Shown here piece by piece: positions 32,663 through 41,835 of a stretch of 64,000 bases of DNA (the stretch's first letter is position 1; every line of letters begins with the position of its first letter). The DNA is from Mesorhizobium atlanticum. Its GTDB lineage: Bacteria; Pseudomonadota; Alphaproteobacteria; Rhizobiales; Rhizobiaceae. The translations under genes were made by a program, and so were the position numbers. The notes under the pieces are model-generated. The model was not told where the DNA came from. It made no database searches and saw nothing but the letters and a program-made list of their open reading frames with translations. Where the stretch lies: positions 372,001 to 436,000 of the forward strand of contig NZ_QMBQ01000002.1 in assembly GCF_003289965.1 (NCBI RefSeq), written 5' to 3'.

Positions 32663-33950
32663 TGCCGTCGTTCCTTCCCGGTTGCCGGCCGCCGCCCGCG
32701 CCGTTGCCGCCCGAGTTCCCGGGCTGGAACGAAGGCTGGTCGCGACCTGTCGACATCGGCATGGCGCCGTTTGCGTCAGGGCGGCTGGCCGCATGTGGTG
32801 CTATCGAAGGTTGCAGAATGGTGACCTTGTCGACATCGAAGCCGAGGCTGCGCATCGACTTCACGATGGCATCGCTGTCGGTGGTGAGGCGGCGATATGC
32901 CTCGTGGGTCTCGGGCTTCATCTCAATCGAAAGTTGCTCCCCCGATAGCCGCAGGCTGGCAGTGACCGCTCCGAGCTCCGCAGGGTGGAGCTCGATCTTG
33001 AGCACATGTGTCGGAACGGCAACAGAATTGGTCGTCTGGGAGCCTGCCGAGGCGCTTGCGAAAGCCTGCTGAACGCCGTTGTCGGAGGCTAGCGCCTCAA
33101 CCAGCGCTGATGCCGTCTGGCCGATCGGGTTTTGCGCCGGCGCCGGGAAGCTCTGCTGGCTGACGACTTCCATGCGTGTGGCGGAAGAAGATGGCTTGGC
33201 CGGTGTCTGTTGCGCGGTTGGCTGCGATTGTTGCGAGGCCTTGGAGGTCGAAGCCGGGCGCCAGCCCTGCGTCGGCACAGGGCTGTCGGCCTGCGGTTCA
33301 TTCCGTTGCGTCGGCAAGATTTTGATTTCGCCGCGGCCGGGCATGTCGAGAGCCATGTCCGCCTTCACCGGCTTCTGCCCGGAGTCGGGCCCGGAAGCTT
33401 CAGTTGCCGTCGAACGGGCGGATCGCGACTGCGGCTCGGCGGAATTGCCGACCGTCGCGCGCTTGCCCATGCGCAGTCGCAGCTCCAGTGCTTCGTGCTC
33501 GCCGGCGCCTTCTCCATCGGCAGCGGAATCCTTCCCGCCCGCGCCCGACGATTGCGTGAAGTGCTTCATGTCGCTCAACGCCATCAGCAACGGCAAGCGG
33601 TCCTGCAGCGGTGTGGAATCGTTGGCTTGCGCCGTGGCATCTTTGTCGGTCGTCGGCTTCGCCTCATCGGCCCGGACGGCGGTGGTCCTCGTGGACTTTC
33701 CCGCAGCTTTCTGCGAGCCGGTCTTCCCCTGCGGATCCTGGTCCGGCTCCTGCTTGCCATTGTCGGCCGCCGAGCCCTTTGCCAGATGCGGATCCGGCAA
33801 TACAGTCGCGTGCTTGTCCCTTGACCGATCGGGCTTTTCCGTCCCGTGCACCATCTCGCCGAAACCCTGATCCTTGTCCTTGCCGCCGGCGGCGTGCTGC
33901 CGGGGCTGGGTAGAAGCAAAGCCCGGCAGGGTCTGGTTGACGCTGGTCAT
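32592..33950 (-). CDS. fliK: Hook-length control protein FliK (MotD)
   Basis: A 452-aa secreted ruler with a long disordered N-terminal two thirds rich in Gln, Ser, Ala and Pro. The C-terminal domain (about 315-380) carries LKIELHPAELGAVTASLRLSG, the export-switch signature, followed by a Gly/Asn/Pro-rich tail. The rhizobial gene was first named motD. Coupled to motC by a 4-base overlap, and its last 71 bases also encode the start of the transglycosylase. Confidence 0.88.
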   Translation of the reverse strand: MTSVNQTLPGFASTQPRQHAAGGKDKDQGFGEMVHGTEKPDRSRDKHATVLPDPHLAKGSAADNGKQEPDQDPQGKTGSQKAAGKSTRTTAVRADEAKPTTDKDATAQANDSTPLQDRLPLLMALSDMKHFTQSSGAGGKDSAADGEGAGEHEALELRLRMGKRATVGNSAEPQSRSARSTATEASGPDSGQKPVKADMALDMPGRGEIKILPTQRNEPQADSPVPTQGWRPASTSKASQQSQPTAQQTPAKPSSSATRMEVVSQQSFPAPAQNPIGQTASALVEALASDNGVQQAFASASAGSQTTNSVAVPTHVLKIELHPAELGAVTASLRLSGEQLSIEMKPETHEAYRRLTTDSDAIVKSMRSLGFDVDKVTILQPSIAPHAASRPDANGAMPMSTGRDQPSFQPGNSGGNGAGGGRQPGRNDGNGAQEFARPASPLRERAGDDMYI

Positions 33951-35407
33951 TTGGGGGCTGCTCCGAGGAGTTGGTCGATCTGGTCGAGTTGGCGGCGCGT
34001 GTTGGCCACCGCGGTGTCGATGGGGTCTTGCGCATTCGGGGCCGTCGGAGCGGAGGCCTGAACCACCGGCGCGGCGTCAGCCTGCATCGGAGCAGCGGCC
34101 GGCGTTTCATTCGTTGTTCGCGCCAGTGGCCGGGCAGAAGGCGGCGAAGCCGCGGATGGAGTGTCCTTCGCCGGATCGCCCGAGGCGACCTGCTGATCGC
34201 CCGACGCGACCGGCGGATCGCTCGACGCGACCGCTGGCTGGTCGGGCATCGCTCCTTCCACCGGAGGCAGGTCCGCATTGGCCGGATCGGCCGAGGCCTC
34301 GGCTGCCGAGTTCGCCTCGTTTCCCTTCGCCGCGGCCGGCGCGGCTTCCGCCTTGCCGGGCGTCTTTACCGGCGCCACCACTTCGCCCGCCACAGCTTGC
34401 GCGGCGTCAAGCAGGTCGCGGTCGCTTTGCGAAAGTTTGCTGCGATCGATCTTGCCGAGCTTGGCGCGCACTTCATCCACGCTGGCCGATGTCATGGTGG
34501 AAAGGCTCGAATAGAGTTGGCTGCGCGGGTCGTCCTGGCTGCCGCCGCCGTTGCGGCCCAGTGCCGCCTTGGCCGCGGCAAAAGCCGAGAGCTCCGTCAT
34601 CCCGTCGATCGCGGCGCGGCGCGCGATGCGCAGATAGACCACCTTCTCGCGCTCGGGATCCATCATCGAGGTGATGTCGGCGATCTTGTCCTGGCTGATC
34701 GCCATATGTAGCGTGATGACGCCGGAAACAAAGGCGTCGGCGAACTGGCTGGCGTAGGGCGAGTAGAGATAGGACGCGACATACTGTGTCGACGCCAGCG
34801 CAAAACGGGCGGCGTCGCCTTGCGCGGCGGCGATGCCCACGGAGCGGCGAAGCGCCGCCTCCTCGACCAGCGTGCCGGGGCTGAGCAGGCGCGCCTCGTC
34901 CAGCAAGGCGAGCGCCTGGGCGGGGTCATCGGCCGCAAGCAGTGAACCCTTGACCAGCGCCAGAAAGGCGCCGATGTCCGGAGGCACGCTCATCGGATCG
35001 ATAGGCTTCAGCATTTCGATCGCATTGGCCGGCCGGCCGTTCAGGTAAGCGACGATACCTTTGGCGATGGCGAGGCTTTGCGGGTCCGCCATCGCGCGCG
35101 AAGCCGCCGCCGCGACCGTCACAGGATTGCCGCCGCTCATGCCGTAGACCAGCAAGGCGCGGAAATTCTTCGGCTCCTTGAAGTCCTCGGCATTGGCATC
35201 GCGCATCCGGGCGTCGATCATTTCGAGGAGCTTCGCCTGCATCGGCAGCGCGGCATGATCGCCGCCGGCAATGCGGTCCTGGATCAGCTGCAGCGAACGC
35301 ACCAGCTGATAAGGCTGCAGCGCGTCCTGCGCGAAGGCCGCCGGTGGCGACCCCGCCGCAAGCAATAGCAGCGCGATCGCGCCGCCGATGACGCTCCGGC
35401 TCTTCAT
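33947..35407 (-). CDS. motC: MotC, periplasmic motor-speed protein
   Basis: A 486-aa periplasmic protein specific to rhizobial motors; it binds MotB and helps vary rotation speed. Signal peptide 1-26 (LLLLAAGSPPAAFA-QDA). The body is helical and repeat-like (RALLVYGMSGGNPVTVAAAA; LLSPGTLVEEAALRRSVGIA), followed by an Ala/Pro-rich region from about 350. Overlaps motB and fliK by 4 bases each. Confidence 0.9.
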   Translation of the reverse strand: MKSRSVIGGAIALLLLAAGSPPAAFAQDALQPYQLVRSLQLIQDRIAGGDHAALPMQAKLLEMIDARMRDANAEDFKEPKNFRALLVYGMSGGNPVTVAAAASRAMADPQSLAIAKGIVAYLNGRPANAIEMLKPIDPMSVPPDIGAFLALVKGSLLAADDPAQALALLDEARLLSPGTLVEEAALRRSVGIAAAQGDAARFALASTQYVASYLYSPYASQFADAFVSGVITLHMAISQDKIADITSMMDPEREKVVYLRIARRAAIDGMTELSAFAAAKAALGRNGGGSQDDPRSQLYSSLSTMTSASVDEVRAKLGKIDRSKLSQSDRDLLDAAQAVAGEVVAPVKTPGKAEAAPAAAKGNEANSAAEASADPANADLPPVEGAMPDQPAVASSDPPVASGDQQVASGDPAKDTPSAASPPSARPLARTTNETPAAAPMQADAAPVVQASAPTAPNAQDPIDTAVANTRRQLDQIDQLLGAAPK

Positions 35408-36822
35408 CCGCCGGCCGTCATCAGGATTTCAATGCGGCGGTTCGCGGCCGCCATCGGATCGGCGGCGATCTTGGGCTGCCGGTCGGCGAAGCCCGCGACC
35501 TCGGTGATGCGGCTTTCGTCGACGCCGCCGCGCACCAGCATGTAGTAGGCCGCATGGGCGCGCGCGGTGGACAGCCGCCAGTTGTCGTAGGCGTCGCTGC
35601 GGAACGGCCGCGCGTCGGTATGGCCGCTGATGGTGATGGTGCCCTTCTTCTCGTTGATGATGTGGCCGATCTTTTCCATCGCCAGCACCAGCTCGCGGCG
35701 CGGCATGGCCGAGCCGATCTCGAACATGCCGAAATCGAGCTGATCGGTGATCGAAATGACGACCCCCTTGTCGGTGGCCTCGACCGAGACGCCGTCGGCG
35801 AGCTTTTCGCCCGGCAGGAATGCCTTGGCGAGTTCCTTCTTGATGTCCGCGGCTTGCTGGAGGGCGGCCTTGCTTGGCGCCTTGTCGCCCTTGTCGGCGG
35901 TCTGATCGGGTTCAGTCTTTTCGGCCGTCGGCGCTTCGGCCTTGGCGTCGCCGGACGCGGCCTCGCGCTTGTCAGCCCCGGCTTTCCCGCCTTGTACTTT
36001 CTCGGTCTTATTGCCTTCACCCAACGCCTTCTCGGCCTCGGCCTGCGCGGCTTTTTGCCCGCTCCTGGTCTCGGTCTTCTCCGGGGTTGCCAGCGGCTCC
36101 AGCGGCGCGGCCGTCAGGGGGGGAGCCGCCGGGACGGCCTTCACCTTCGGCACCGCGGCCGTTGCGACCTTCTCGCCGGGCTTGGCCGGGTCGCCCTCGA
36201 TCTTGGCGCGCTCGGCTGTGGCCTCAGCACCTGGGGCCGCCACCTGCTGCGACCAGAAATCGGGCGCGAAGGGGTCGCGATAGGATTCACCGCCGGAAGC
36301 GCCGGTCGCCGGGCCGGCCGTCTGGGCGCCGCCTTCGCCCTTGGCGCTGACGTTCTGCAGCACCCCCGTATCGGCGGCGATCTCCGCCAGCACCGCATAG
36401 GGATCGGCAAACAGCTTTTCATCGGACAGCTGGGCATCCTGCGCGCCGTTCTTGGTCTGCCGGCGTTCGGACGAGCCGGCGCCGCCCTTGCCGTCCTCGC
36501 CCGCCTTGGTCGCACCCTGCTGCGGATTGTCCGCGGTCAATCCGACCTTGCTCGGGCCGTCGCCGAGGTCTTCGAGGCCCTTGCGGCTGGAATTGCGGTC
36601 GATCAGCTCGACCGGATTGAAGTAGCTGGCGACGGCCGCCTTGGTCTGCTCGTTGGCGGCGTTGATCAGCCACATCACGAGGAAGAAGCACATCATCGCC
36701 GTCATGAAATCGGCGAAGGCGATCTTCCACACGCCACCATGGTGGTCATCGTCATGGCCGTCGTGATTGCGCTTGACGATGATGATCTCGTGCCGGGGTT
36801 CGGCATGGTCGATGGCGCTCAT
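35404..36822 (-). CDS. motB: MotB, motor stator protein
   Basis: A 472-aa stator protein: single membrane helix IAFADFMTAMMCFFLVMWLI (35-54) with the ion-binding Asp38, a very long Ala/Glu/Lys/Pro linker (about 70-330), and an OmpA-like peptidoglycan-binding domain (GTITISGHTDARPF, LSTARAHAAYYML, ANRRIEI). The long linker is where MotC would bind. Start ATG 36822 overlaps the fliH-like stop; an upstream frame start at 36852 lies inside that gene. Confidence 0.94.
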   Translation of the reverse strand: MSAIDHAEPRHEIIIVKRNHDGHDDDHHGGVWKIAFADFMTAMMCFFLVMWLINAANEQTKAAVASYFNPVELIDRNSSRKGLEDLGDGPSKVGLTADNPQQGATKAGEDGKGGAGSSERRQTKNGAQDAQLSDEKLFADPYAVLAEIAADTGVLQNVSAKGEGGAQTAGPATGASGGESYRDPFAPDFWSQQVAAPGAEATAERAKIEGDPAKPGEKVATAAVPKVKAVPAAPPLTAAPLEPLATPEKTETRSGQKAAQAEAEKALGEGNKTEKVQGGKAGADKREAASGDAKAEAPTAEKTEPDQTADKGDKAPSKAALQQAADIKKELAKAFLPGEKLADGVSVEATDKGVVISITDQLDFGMFEIGSAMPRRELVLAMEKIGHIINEKKGTITISGHTDARPFRSDAYDNWRLSTARAHAAYYMLVRGGVDESRITEVAGFADRQPKIAADPMAAANRRIEILMTAGG

Positions 36823-37463
36823 GACAGAACCTCCGACAAGGACGCGGACCACTCGGCGATACGCGTCTCGAACACCGTTTCGTCGATGCTGACGGTCAGG
36901 TCGAAGCCCGGCGCTTCGGCGAAGTCGAGATTGGCGGCGCGGGATCCAAGCGCCGCCTTCAGGGGCTCGAACAGCGAGAGCGGGCCCCGAACACCGATGC
37001 GGACGGCTTCGTTGTCGGCGACCGCGGCCCCGATGGTGCGTGAAAGGGCCTGCAGCGAACGTTCCTGCAGTTCGTCACTGAGAAGGCCGCCGATGATGCG
37101 GGCAACGGTCGCGCCGGTAAGCTCGGCTATGCGCCGCTCCATGGCCTCGATGCGCGTGGCGACAGCGGCGCCGAGGTCGCCGCCGAAGCTTTCAAGAAAG
37201 GCTCTCGCAGCATCGTCGCTGGCCTGGCGCTCGGCGTCGAGCGCGGCCTGATGGGCGAGCGCGAGGCGCGCTTCGAGCGTGGCCTCCGCGTCGGCCACCG
37301 CCTCGGCGATCAGCGCGCCGATGTCGGCTCGCGGGGCCTGCGGGGCCTGTGCGGCCGGCGCGGCCGGCATATGTCCGGCTTCGCGCGGGGTCGCCGCCTG
37401 GTTGGCATGCGGGGCCCGCGAGCCGAAATCGGGCAGGAGATCGAAGAGGGCTGCCGAGACCAT
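36819..37463 (-). CDS. FliH-like flagellar assembly protein
   Basis: A 214-aa cytoplasmic protein: Pro/Ala-rich N-terminus (25-45), a long helix (IGALIAEAVADAEATLEARLALAHQ, 47-71), and a C-terminal segment LTVSIDETVFETRIAEWSASL. The position right after fliF and the helix-rich layout fit FliH, regulator of the FliI ATPase, but identity is weak. FliI is encoded 11 kb away. 3 bases from the fliF stop; overlaps motB by 4. Confidence 0.65.
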   Translation of the reverse strand: MVSAALFDLLPDFGSRAPHANQAATPREAGHMPAAPAAQAPQAPRADIGALIAEAVADAEATLEARLALAHQAALDAERQASDDAARAFLESFGGDLGAAVATRIEAMERRIAELTGATVARIIGGLLSDELQERSLQALSRTIGAAVADNEAVRIGVRGPLSLFEPLKAALGSRAANLDFAEAPGFDLTVSIDETVFETRIAEWSASLSEVLS

Positions 37464-37466
37464 GGC

Positions 37467-39125
37467 CTAACCCACGGCTTCCGGGGCGGCTGCCCATTTG
37501 CGCAGGATCTGCGCGGTGCGCTCCTCATTGAGGTCGACCATGCGGGCAAGCCGCTCCTGCGGCGCCGGCCGGATCTTCTGGCGCAGGTCATCGAGCGGGG
37601 TCGCGCCGGCGCGCGCGCCGGGCAGGGGGCCGGCCGGAGTCTCGGCGGTGATCGCGGCAACCGGGGCGTCGGGCGTCGGCAGCGAGCGTTGTACGTCCTC
37701 AAAGCTTGGGCCGGCAATGGCCGCGGGCTTTGCCGATGCCGTCAGCGCGGTGGCCATCGGCTTCAGGCCGAAGAAGGCAACCAGGAAAACGACGACGATG
37801 AAGGCGCCGGCATTGATGAGCGTGCCGGTGTAGGTGCCGATCGAGGCGAGGATGCCCGGCTGATCGATCGGCTCACCGTCGAGGCCGTTGATGAACTCGA
37901 CCGCCGACACATCGATGACGTCGCCGCGCTTGTCGTCGAAGCCGGTCGCCGAGGCCACCATCTTCTGGATATCGGCGACACGCTTGGCGATCTGCTCCGG
38001 CGTGGCGTCCTTGCCGAGGATGGTCTTCAGCCGATCCTGGTTGACGACGACCGCGATCGACATCTTGTTGACCGTGTAGCCGTTGGAGACGGTGGCGATC
38101 TTCTTCGAGTTGATCTCGTAGTTGGTGATCTCTTCCTTGCGATCGTTCTGCGAGGAGGATTGCGGTCCCTCCGTGCTGGTGGTCTGCGTCTCGGGCAGGT
38201 TCTGCTCGACGCTGGTCGGAGTCGAGGCCTGCTTCTGGTTGCTGGCCTCGTTGGTCTTCACCGACTGCACCGAACGCTCGACGCGCGAGTTCGGATCGAA
38301 GATCGTCTCCTCGGTCTGGCGGCTGTCGGTGTTGACGTCGGCCTTGACGCTGGCGCGGAAATTGTCGGGGCCGAGATAAGGGGTGAGCGCGCGGCGGATG
38401 TTGTCGCCGATCTGCGCCTCGACCGTTTGCTCGACGCCCAGCGTGCGCGCGGCGCTCGTGTTGGAAGGATCGTCGCCGGCTGCGAGCAGATTGCCGTTGG
38501 AATCGAGCACGGTGACCTTGTCGGCCGAGAGGCCGGGAACCGCCGCCGCAACCAGGTGACGGATCGACATGGCGCTCTTCTCGGCATCGTTGCCGGCGTA
38601 GCGGATGACCACCGAAGCGGAAGGCTGCTGCTCGTCGCGTCGGAAATTGGCGCGCTCGGACATGACGATATGGACGCGCGCGGCCTTGACGCCGGAAATG
38701 GACTGGATGGTGCGCGCGATCTCGCCTTCCAGCGCGCGCACACGGGTGATCTGCTGCATGAAGGAGGTGAGGCCGAGCGAGCCGACATTGTCGAACAGCT
38801 CGTAGCCGGCATTGGCGCTGGTCGGCAGGCCTTTCTCGGCAAGCAGCATGCGCGCCTGCGCGGTGGTGCCGGCAGGCACCAGCACCGAGGTTCCATCGGA
38901 GCCGACATCGAAGCCGATGCCGGCATCGGCCAGCACCAGGCCGATCTGGTTCACGTCGGAACGCTCGAGGCCGACATAGAGCGTCTCATAGGCCGGGCGA
39001 TTGAGATAAACGGAGGCGACGCCGATGACGGCCATGACCAGGGCCGCGATGCCGCCCATCAGCGCCAGACGCTTCACGCCGAAGCTCTTGAAATTCGCGA
39101 TGATGCTCTGGATCTGTTCCGGCAC
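37467..39125 (-). CDS. fliF: MS-ring protein FliF
   Basis: A 552-aa protein forming the basal-body MS ring. Two membrane helices (about 22-42, LALMGGIAALVMAVIGVASV, and about 430-450, AGAFIVVVFLVAFFGLKPM) flank the periplasmic ring-building motifs, including NQIGLVLADAGIGFDV and RVRALEGEIARTIQSISGVKAARVHIV. The C-terminus (about 515-552), which binds FliG, is present. First gene of fliF-fliH-motB-motC-fliK-transglycosylase; the upstream flagellin terminator isolates it. Confidence 0.96.
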   Translation of the reverse strand: MPEQIQSIIANFKSFGVKRLALMGGIAALVMAVIGVASVYLNRPAYETLYVGLERSDVNQIGLVLADAGIGFDVGSDGTSVLVPAGTTAQARMLLAEKGLPTSANAGYELFDNVGSLGLTSFMQQITRVRALEGEIARTIQSISGVKAARVHIVMSERANFRRDEQQPSASVVIRYAGNDAEKSAMSIRHLVAAAVPGLSADKVTVLDSNGNLLAAGDDPSNTSAARTLGVEQTVEAQIGDNIRRALTPYLGPDNFRASVKADVNTDSRQTEETIFDPNSRVERSVQSVKTNEASNQKQASTPTSVEQNLPETQTTSTEGPQSSSQNDRKEEITNYEINSKKIATVSNGYTVNKMSIAVVVNQDRLKTILGKDATPEQIAKRVADIQKMVASATGFDDKRGDVIDVSAVEFINGLDGEPIDQPGILASIGTYTGTLINAGAFIVVVFLVAFFGLKPMATALTASAKPAAIAGPSFEDVQRSLPTPDAPVAAITAETPAGPLPGARAGATPLDDLRQKIRPAPQERLARMVDLNEERTAQILRKWAAAPEAVG

Positions 39126-39245
39126 GATTCAACGGCTCCCAGCACGACTGTCCGCCGGAAGACTAGACCGTGAAGCTTGTGCGAGGATGATAGGGCGCGC
39201 TGCCGAGGAACCAGAGAAGTACCCAACCGCTGGGTTTTTCCGATC

Positions 39246-39284
39246 AACGAAAAAGGCCGCGCCCGAAGCGCGGCCTTTTTCGTT
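39246..39284 (-). terminator. Intrinsic terminator after flagellin gene 1
   Basis: A perfect 17-bp stem, AACGAAAAAGGCCGCGC (39246-39262) and its complement (39268-39284), with a CCGAA loop. The A/T part of the stem provides the T-run on the minus strand. Separates the flagellin gene from fliF; usable in both directions. Confidence 0.9.
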
Positions 39285-39301
39285 GGTCGGGGTCGGTTGG
39301 C

Positions 39302-40372
39302 TTAGCCGTTCTTGAACAGCTGCAGGATCGACTGCGAGGAGCTGTTGGCGATCGACAGGGACTGGATGCCGAGCTGCTGCTGAACCTGCAGGGCCTGGAG
39401 GCGGGTCGATTCCTTGTTCATGTCGGCATCGACGAGCTGGCCGACGCCGCGGTCGATGGAGTCCATCAGGCTTTGCGTGAAGGTCTTCTGCAGGTCGATC
39501 GAGCTCTTGGCGGCGCCGAGCACGGTGGCGGCGTCGGTAAGCTGACTCATGACGTTGTCGATCTTGGTCACCATCTGCGTGATGATGTCGTCGGTCACGC
39601 CGGCCGCCGTGATGTCGAGATTGAAGGCGGAGACGTTGTCGATCTTGACGGGCGTGCCCGACACCGCGGCCTGGCCGGCGTTGTTGGCGGCGATGTCGGT
39701 GGCGCCGCCAGCGATCGCGGCCGCGTAGGCCGTGTCATATGCCGACTGGTCCGCGGCGGTGGAATATACCGAGGTCTGACGGTCGAGAATGCCCTGGTTC
39801 TTGACAGCGGTGGCGAGGCCGGAATCGAACAGCTTGGTGCTCTCGACATTGATGTCGATGGTGCCGAGCGAGATGGCGCCGGACGAAGAGCGGTTGAAGG
39901 ACGAGACGATCTTGGCGTCCTGCTGGACGCCATCATTGGGGGCAGCCACTTGCGTGGACGTCACCGAAAGATAATTCGAGCCGGAGAAGGTGGCGGCGTC
40001 GGCGAAGGATTTCATCTGCGCCTGAAGCGCGGTGATTTCGGTTTGGGTCTTTGCCTTGTTGGCTCCCGACTGGCCGACGGCCGACAGGAGCTTGGTCTTG
40101 ATCTGGCCGATCGTCGAAAGGACGTTGTTCATGCCGGTATAGGCGGTGTCGACCTTCGAGGCGCCGAGGCCGAGCGCGTCCTGCACGGTCGACAGCGCCG
40201 AGTTGTCGGAACGCATCGTGGTGGCGATCGACCAGTAGGCGGCGTTGTCGGAGGCCTCGGAGACCCTGTAGCCGGTCGAGATCCGGGCCTGTGTCTGCTC
40301 GAGCGATTTGTTGGTGGCGTTGAGGCTTTGAAGTGCAGTCAACGCCGCAGCGTTCGTCATGATGCTCGCCAA
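39302..40372 (-). CDS. Flagellin 1
   Basis: A 356-aa filament subunit. N-terminal D0/D1 helices: LTALQSLNATNKSLEQTQAR and ISTGYRVSEASDNAAYWSIA; C-terminal D0: STRLQALQVQQQLGIQSLSI ending SILQLFKNG. The central part (about 160-260) differs completely from flagellin 2. GAAGGAG lies about 20 bases upstream of the ATG in a 184-base leader region; I see no sigma-54 box there. Own terminator at 39246. Typical rhizobial flagellin length; the exact fla letter is not assignable. Confidence 0.95.
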   Translation of the reverse strand: MASIMTNAAALTALQSLNATNKSLEQTQARISTGYRVSEASDNAAYWSIATTMRSDNSALSTVQDALGLGASKVDTAYTGMNNVLSTIGQIKTKLLSAVGQSGANKAKTQTEITALQAQMKSFADAATFSGSNYLSVTSTQVAAPNDGVQQDAKIVSSFNRSSSGAISLGTIDINVESTKLFDSGLATAVKNQGILDRQTSVYSTAADQSAYDTAYAAAIAGGATDIAANNAGQAAVSGTPVKIDNVSAFNLDITAAGVTDDIITQMVTKIDNVMSQLTDAATVLGAAKSSIDLQKTFTQSLMDSIDRGVGQLVDADMNKESTRLQALQVQQQLGIQSLSIANSSSQSILQLFKNG

Positions 40373-40571
40373 GAAACTCGCTCCTTCTCAAAAGCCGGCA
40401 TGCCACAGGCCGTGTCGACCTGCCCATCGGTTGCGGCCGTGCCGGTCGGGCCGGTCGACAACCTGTATCAATTGGTTAACCATACCTAGCGCGATATGGT
40501 TAATGGCCTGTTAAAAGTAGACTTTGAAGAAGTTAAGAAACGAGGGTTGCGCGAGCCTTGAGCAAACGCAA

Positions 40572-40600
40572 ATCGGGCCGCGCTTTTGGCGCGGCCCGAT
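40572..40600 (-). terminator. Intrinsic terminator after flagellin gene 2
   Basis: A perfect 12-bp GC-rich stem, ATCGGGCCGCGC (40572-40583) and its complement (40589-40600), with a 5-base loop. On the minus strand it is followed by TTTGCGTTTGC. It lies 26 bases beyond the flagellin 2 stop. Confidence 0.8.
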
Positions 40601-40626
40601 GCTTTAGCTTGGTCAGTATAGAGCGA

Positions 40627-41622
40627 TCAGCCGCGGAAGAGCGACAGGATCGACTGCGACGAGCCGTTGGCGATCGACAGCGCCTGGACGCCGAGCTGCT
40701 GCTGAACCTGCAGGGCCTGGAGGCGGGTCGATTCCTTGTTCATGTCGGCATCGACGAGCTGGCCGACGCCGCGATCGATGGAGTCCATCAGGCTCGAGGT
40801 GAAGGTCTTCTGCAGGTCGATCGAGCTCTTGGCGGCGCCGAGCTTGGTCGCGGCAGTCGTCATGGACTTCAGCGCGGCGTCGACGACGTTCATCATCTGC
40901 TGGATCTGGGTGTCGCTGGCCGCGGTGGTGCCGGAGAAGATCGCCAGGCTGGAGACCGTGTAGGTGTCGGTGGCCGCAGCAGCGTTGCCCAGGGTCGGAG
41001 CCGAAGCACTGGCAACGACGCTGCCGTCGGTGCCGAGGCGGTTGGCGTCGAGGATACCCTTAGACACGCCTGCCGCGGTGCCGGCTTCATACAGCTTGAT
41101 GCTGTCCACGTTGACGTCGATCGTCGAGATCGAAACCGCGCCCGAAGCGTCGCGGTTGAAGGCCGAAACGATCTTGACGTCGGCCGCGCTCGTGGCGGTG
41201 GCGCCGCTGTTGACGGACAGCATGTTGGTGCCGGAGAAGGTGGCGCCGTCGGCATAGGCCTTTAGCTGGTCCTGAAGCGCCTTGATTTCGACCTGGGTCT
41301 TTTCCTTGGAAGCGTCGGTCTGGCCGTAGGAGGCGGTGAGCTTCTGCTGGATCTGGTTGATGGTCTTGATCGCGCTGTCCATGCCGGTGTAGGCGGTGTC
41401 GACCTTCGAGGCGCCGAGGCCGAGAGCGTCCGAAACGGTGGACATGGCCTGGTTGTCGGAACGCATCGTGGTGGCGATCGACCAGTAAGCGGCGTTGTCG
41501 GAAGCCTGCGAGACGCGGTAGCCCGTCGAGATGCGGGACTGGGTGGTGTCGAGGGCTTTCTGGGTGGCGTTCAAGCTCTGCAGAGCGGTCAACGCCGAGG
41601 CGTTGGTCATGATACTGGCCAT
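40627..41622 (-). CDS. Flagellin 2
   Basis: A 331-aa filament subunit whose first 110 and last 85 residues are nearly the same as flagellin 1 (ISTGYRVSQASDNAAYWSIA; STRLQALQVQQQLGVQALSI) and whose middle is shorter and different. It ends SILSLFRG. Its leader (41623 to about 41722) has a sigma-54-like promoter and a strong hairpin, unlike gene 1, suggesting separate control of the two flagellins. Confidence 0.95.
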   Translation of the reverse strand: MASIMTNASALTALQSLNATQKALDTTQSRISTGYRVSQASDNAAYWSIATTMRSDNQAMSTVSDALGLGASKVDTAYTGMDSAIKTINQIQQKLTASYGQTDASKEKTQVEIKALQDQLKAYADGATFSGTNMLSVNSGATATSAADVKIVSAFNRDASGAVSISTIDVNVDSIKLYEAGTAAGVSKGILDANRLGTDGSVVASASAPTLGNAAAATDTYTVSSLAIFSGTTAASDTQIQQMMNVVDAALKSMTTAATKLGAAKSSIDLQKTFTSSLMDSIDRGVGQLVDADMNKESTRLQALQVQQQLGVQALSIANGSSQSILSLFRG

Positions 41623-41658
41623 GGTACTCGTACCCTATTTTTACACGGATTTTTTTGA

Positions 41659-41679
41659 CATACCGGCATGTCCGGTATG
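41659..41679 (-). promoter_or_regulatory. Hairpin in the flagellin 2 leader, candidate FlbT target
   Basis: CATACCGG (41659-41666) pairs with CCGGTATG (41672-41679) around 5 bases, 37 bases upstream of the start codon, followed on the mRNA by an A-rich stretch. FlbT of Caulobacter acts on the flagellin leader; the flbT gene is in this window. The link is inference. Confidence 0.45.
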
Positions 41680-41732
41680 ACGGTGCGGCATCATGCCAAT
41701 GATCTGTGAAACCCGATCACCCGCCATCTGCG

Positions 41733-41749
41733 AGCAATATGCGGGCCAG
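41733..41749 (-). promoter_or_regulatory. Sigma-54-like promoter of flagellin 2
   Basis: Reading the minus strand, CTGGCCCGCATATTGCT carries GG and GC at -24/-12 spacing and differs from the YTGGCACGRNNNTTGCW consensus at two places. Initiation near 41722 would give a leader of about 100 nt. Rhizobial flagellins are generally thought not to need sigma-54, so this may be chance. Confidence 0.4.
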
Positions 41750-41835
41750 TCCCTACCAAAGCGCTAAATCGCAGGGTTAATCGAAAATATATTGCCTAAA
41801 ATTCGTGCGCGTCTCCGGCGCTGGCCTCTGCGGTC

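Noticed and set aside
35554..39173. Two long + strand frames (565 and 640 codons) opposite motB, the fliH-like gene and fliF
   Set aside because: Antisense shadows; the minus-strand genes have intact family motifs and 4-base operon overlaps.
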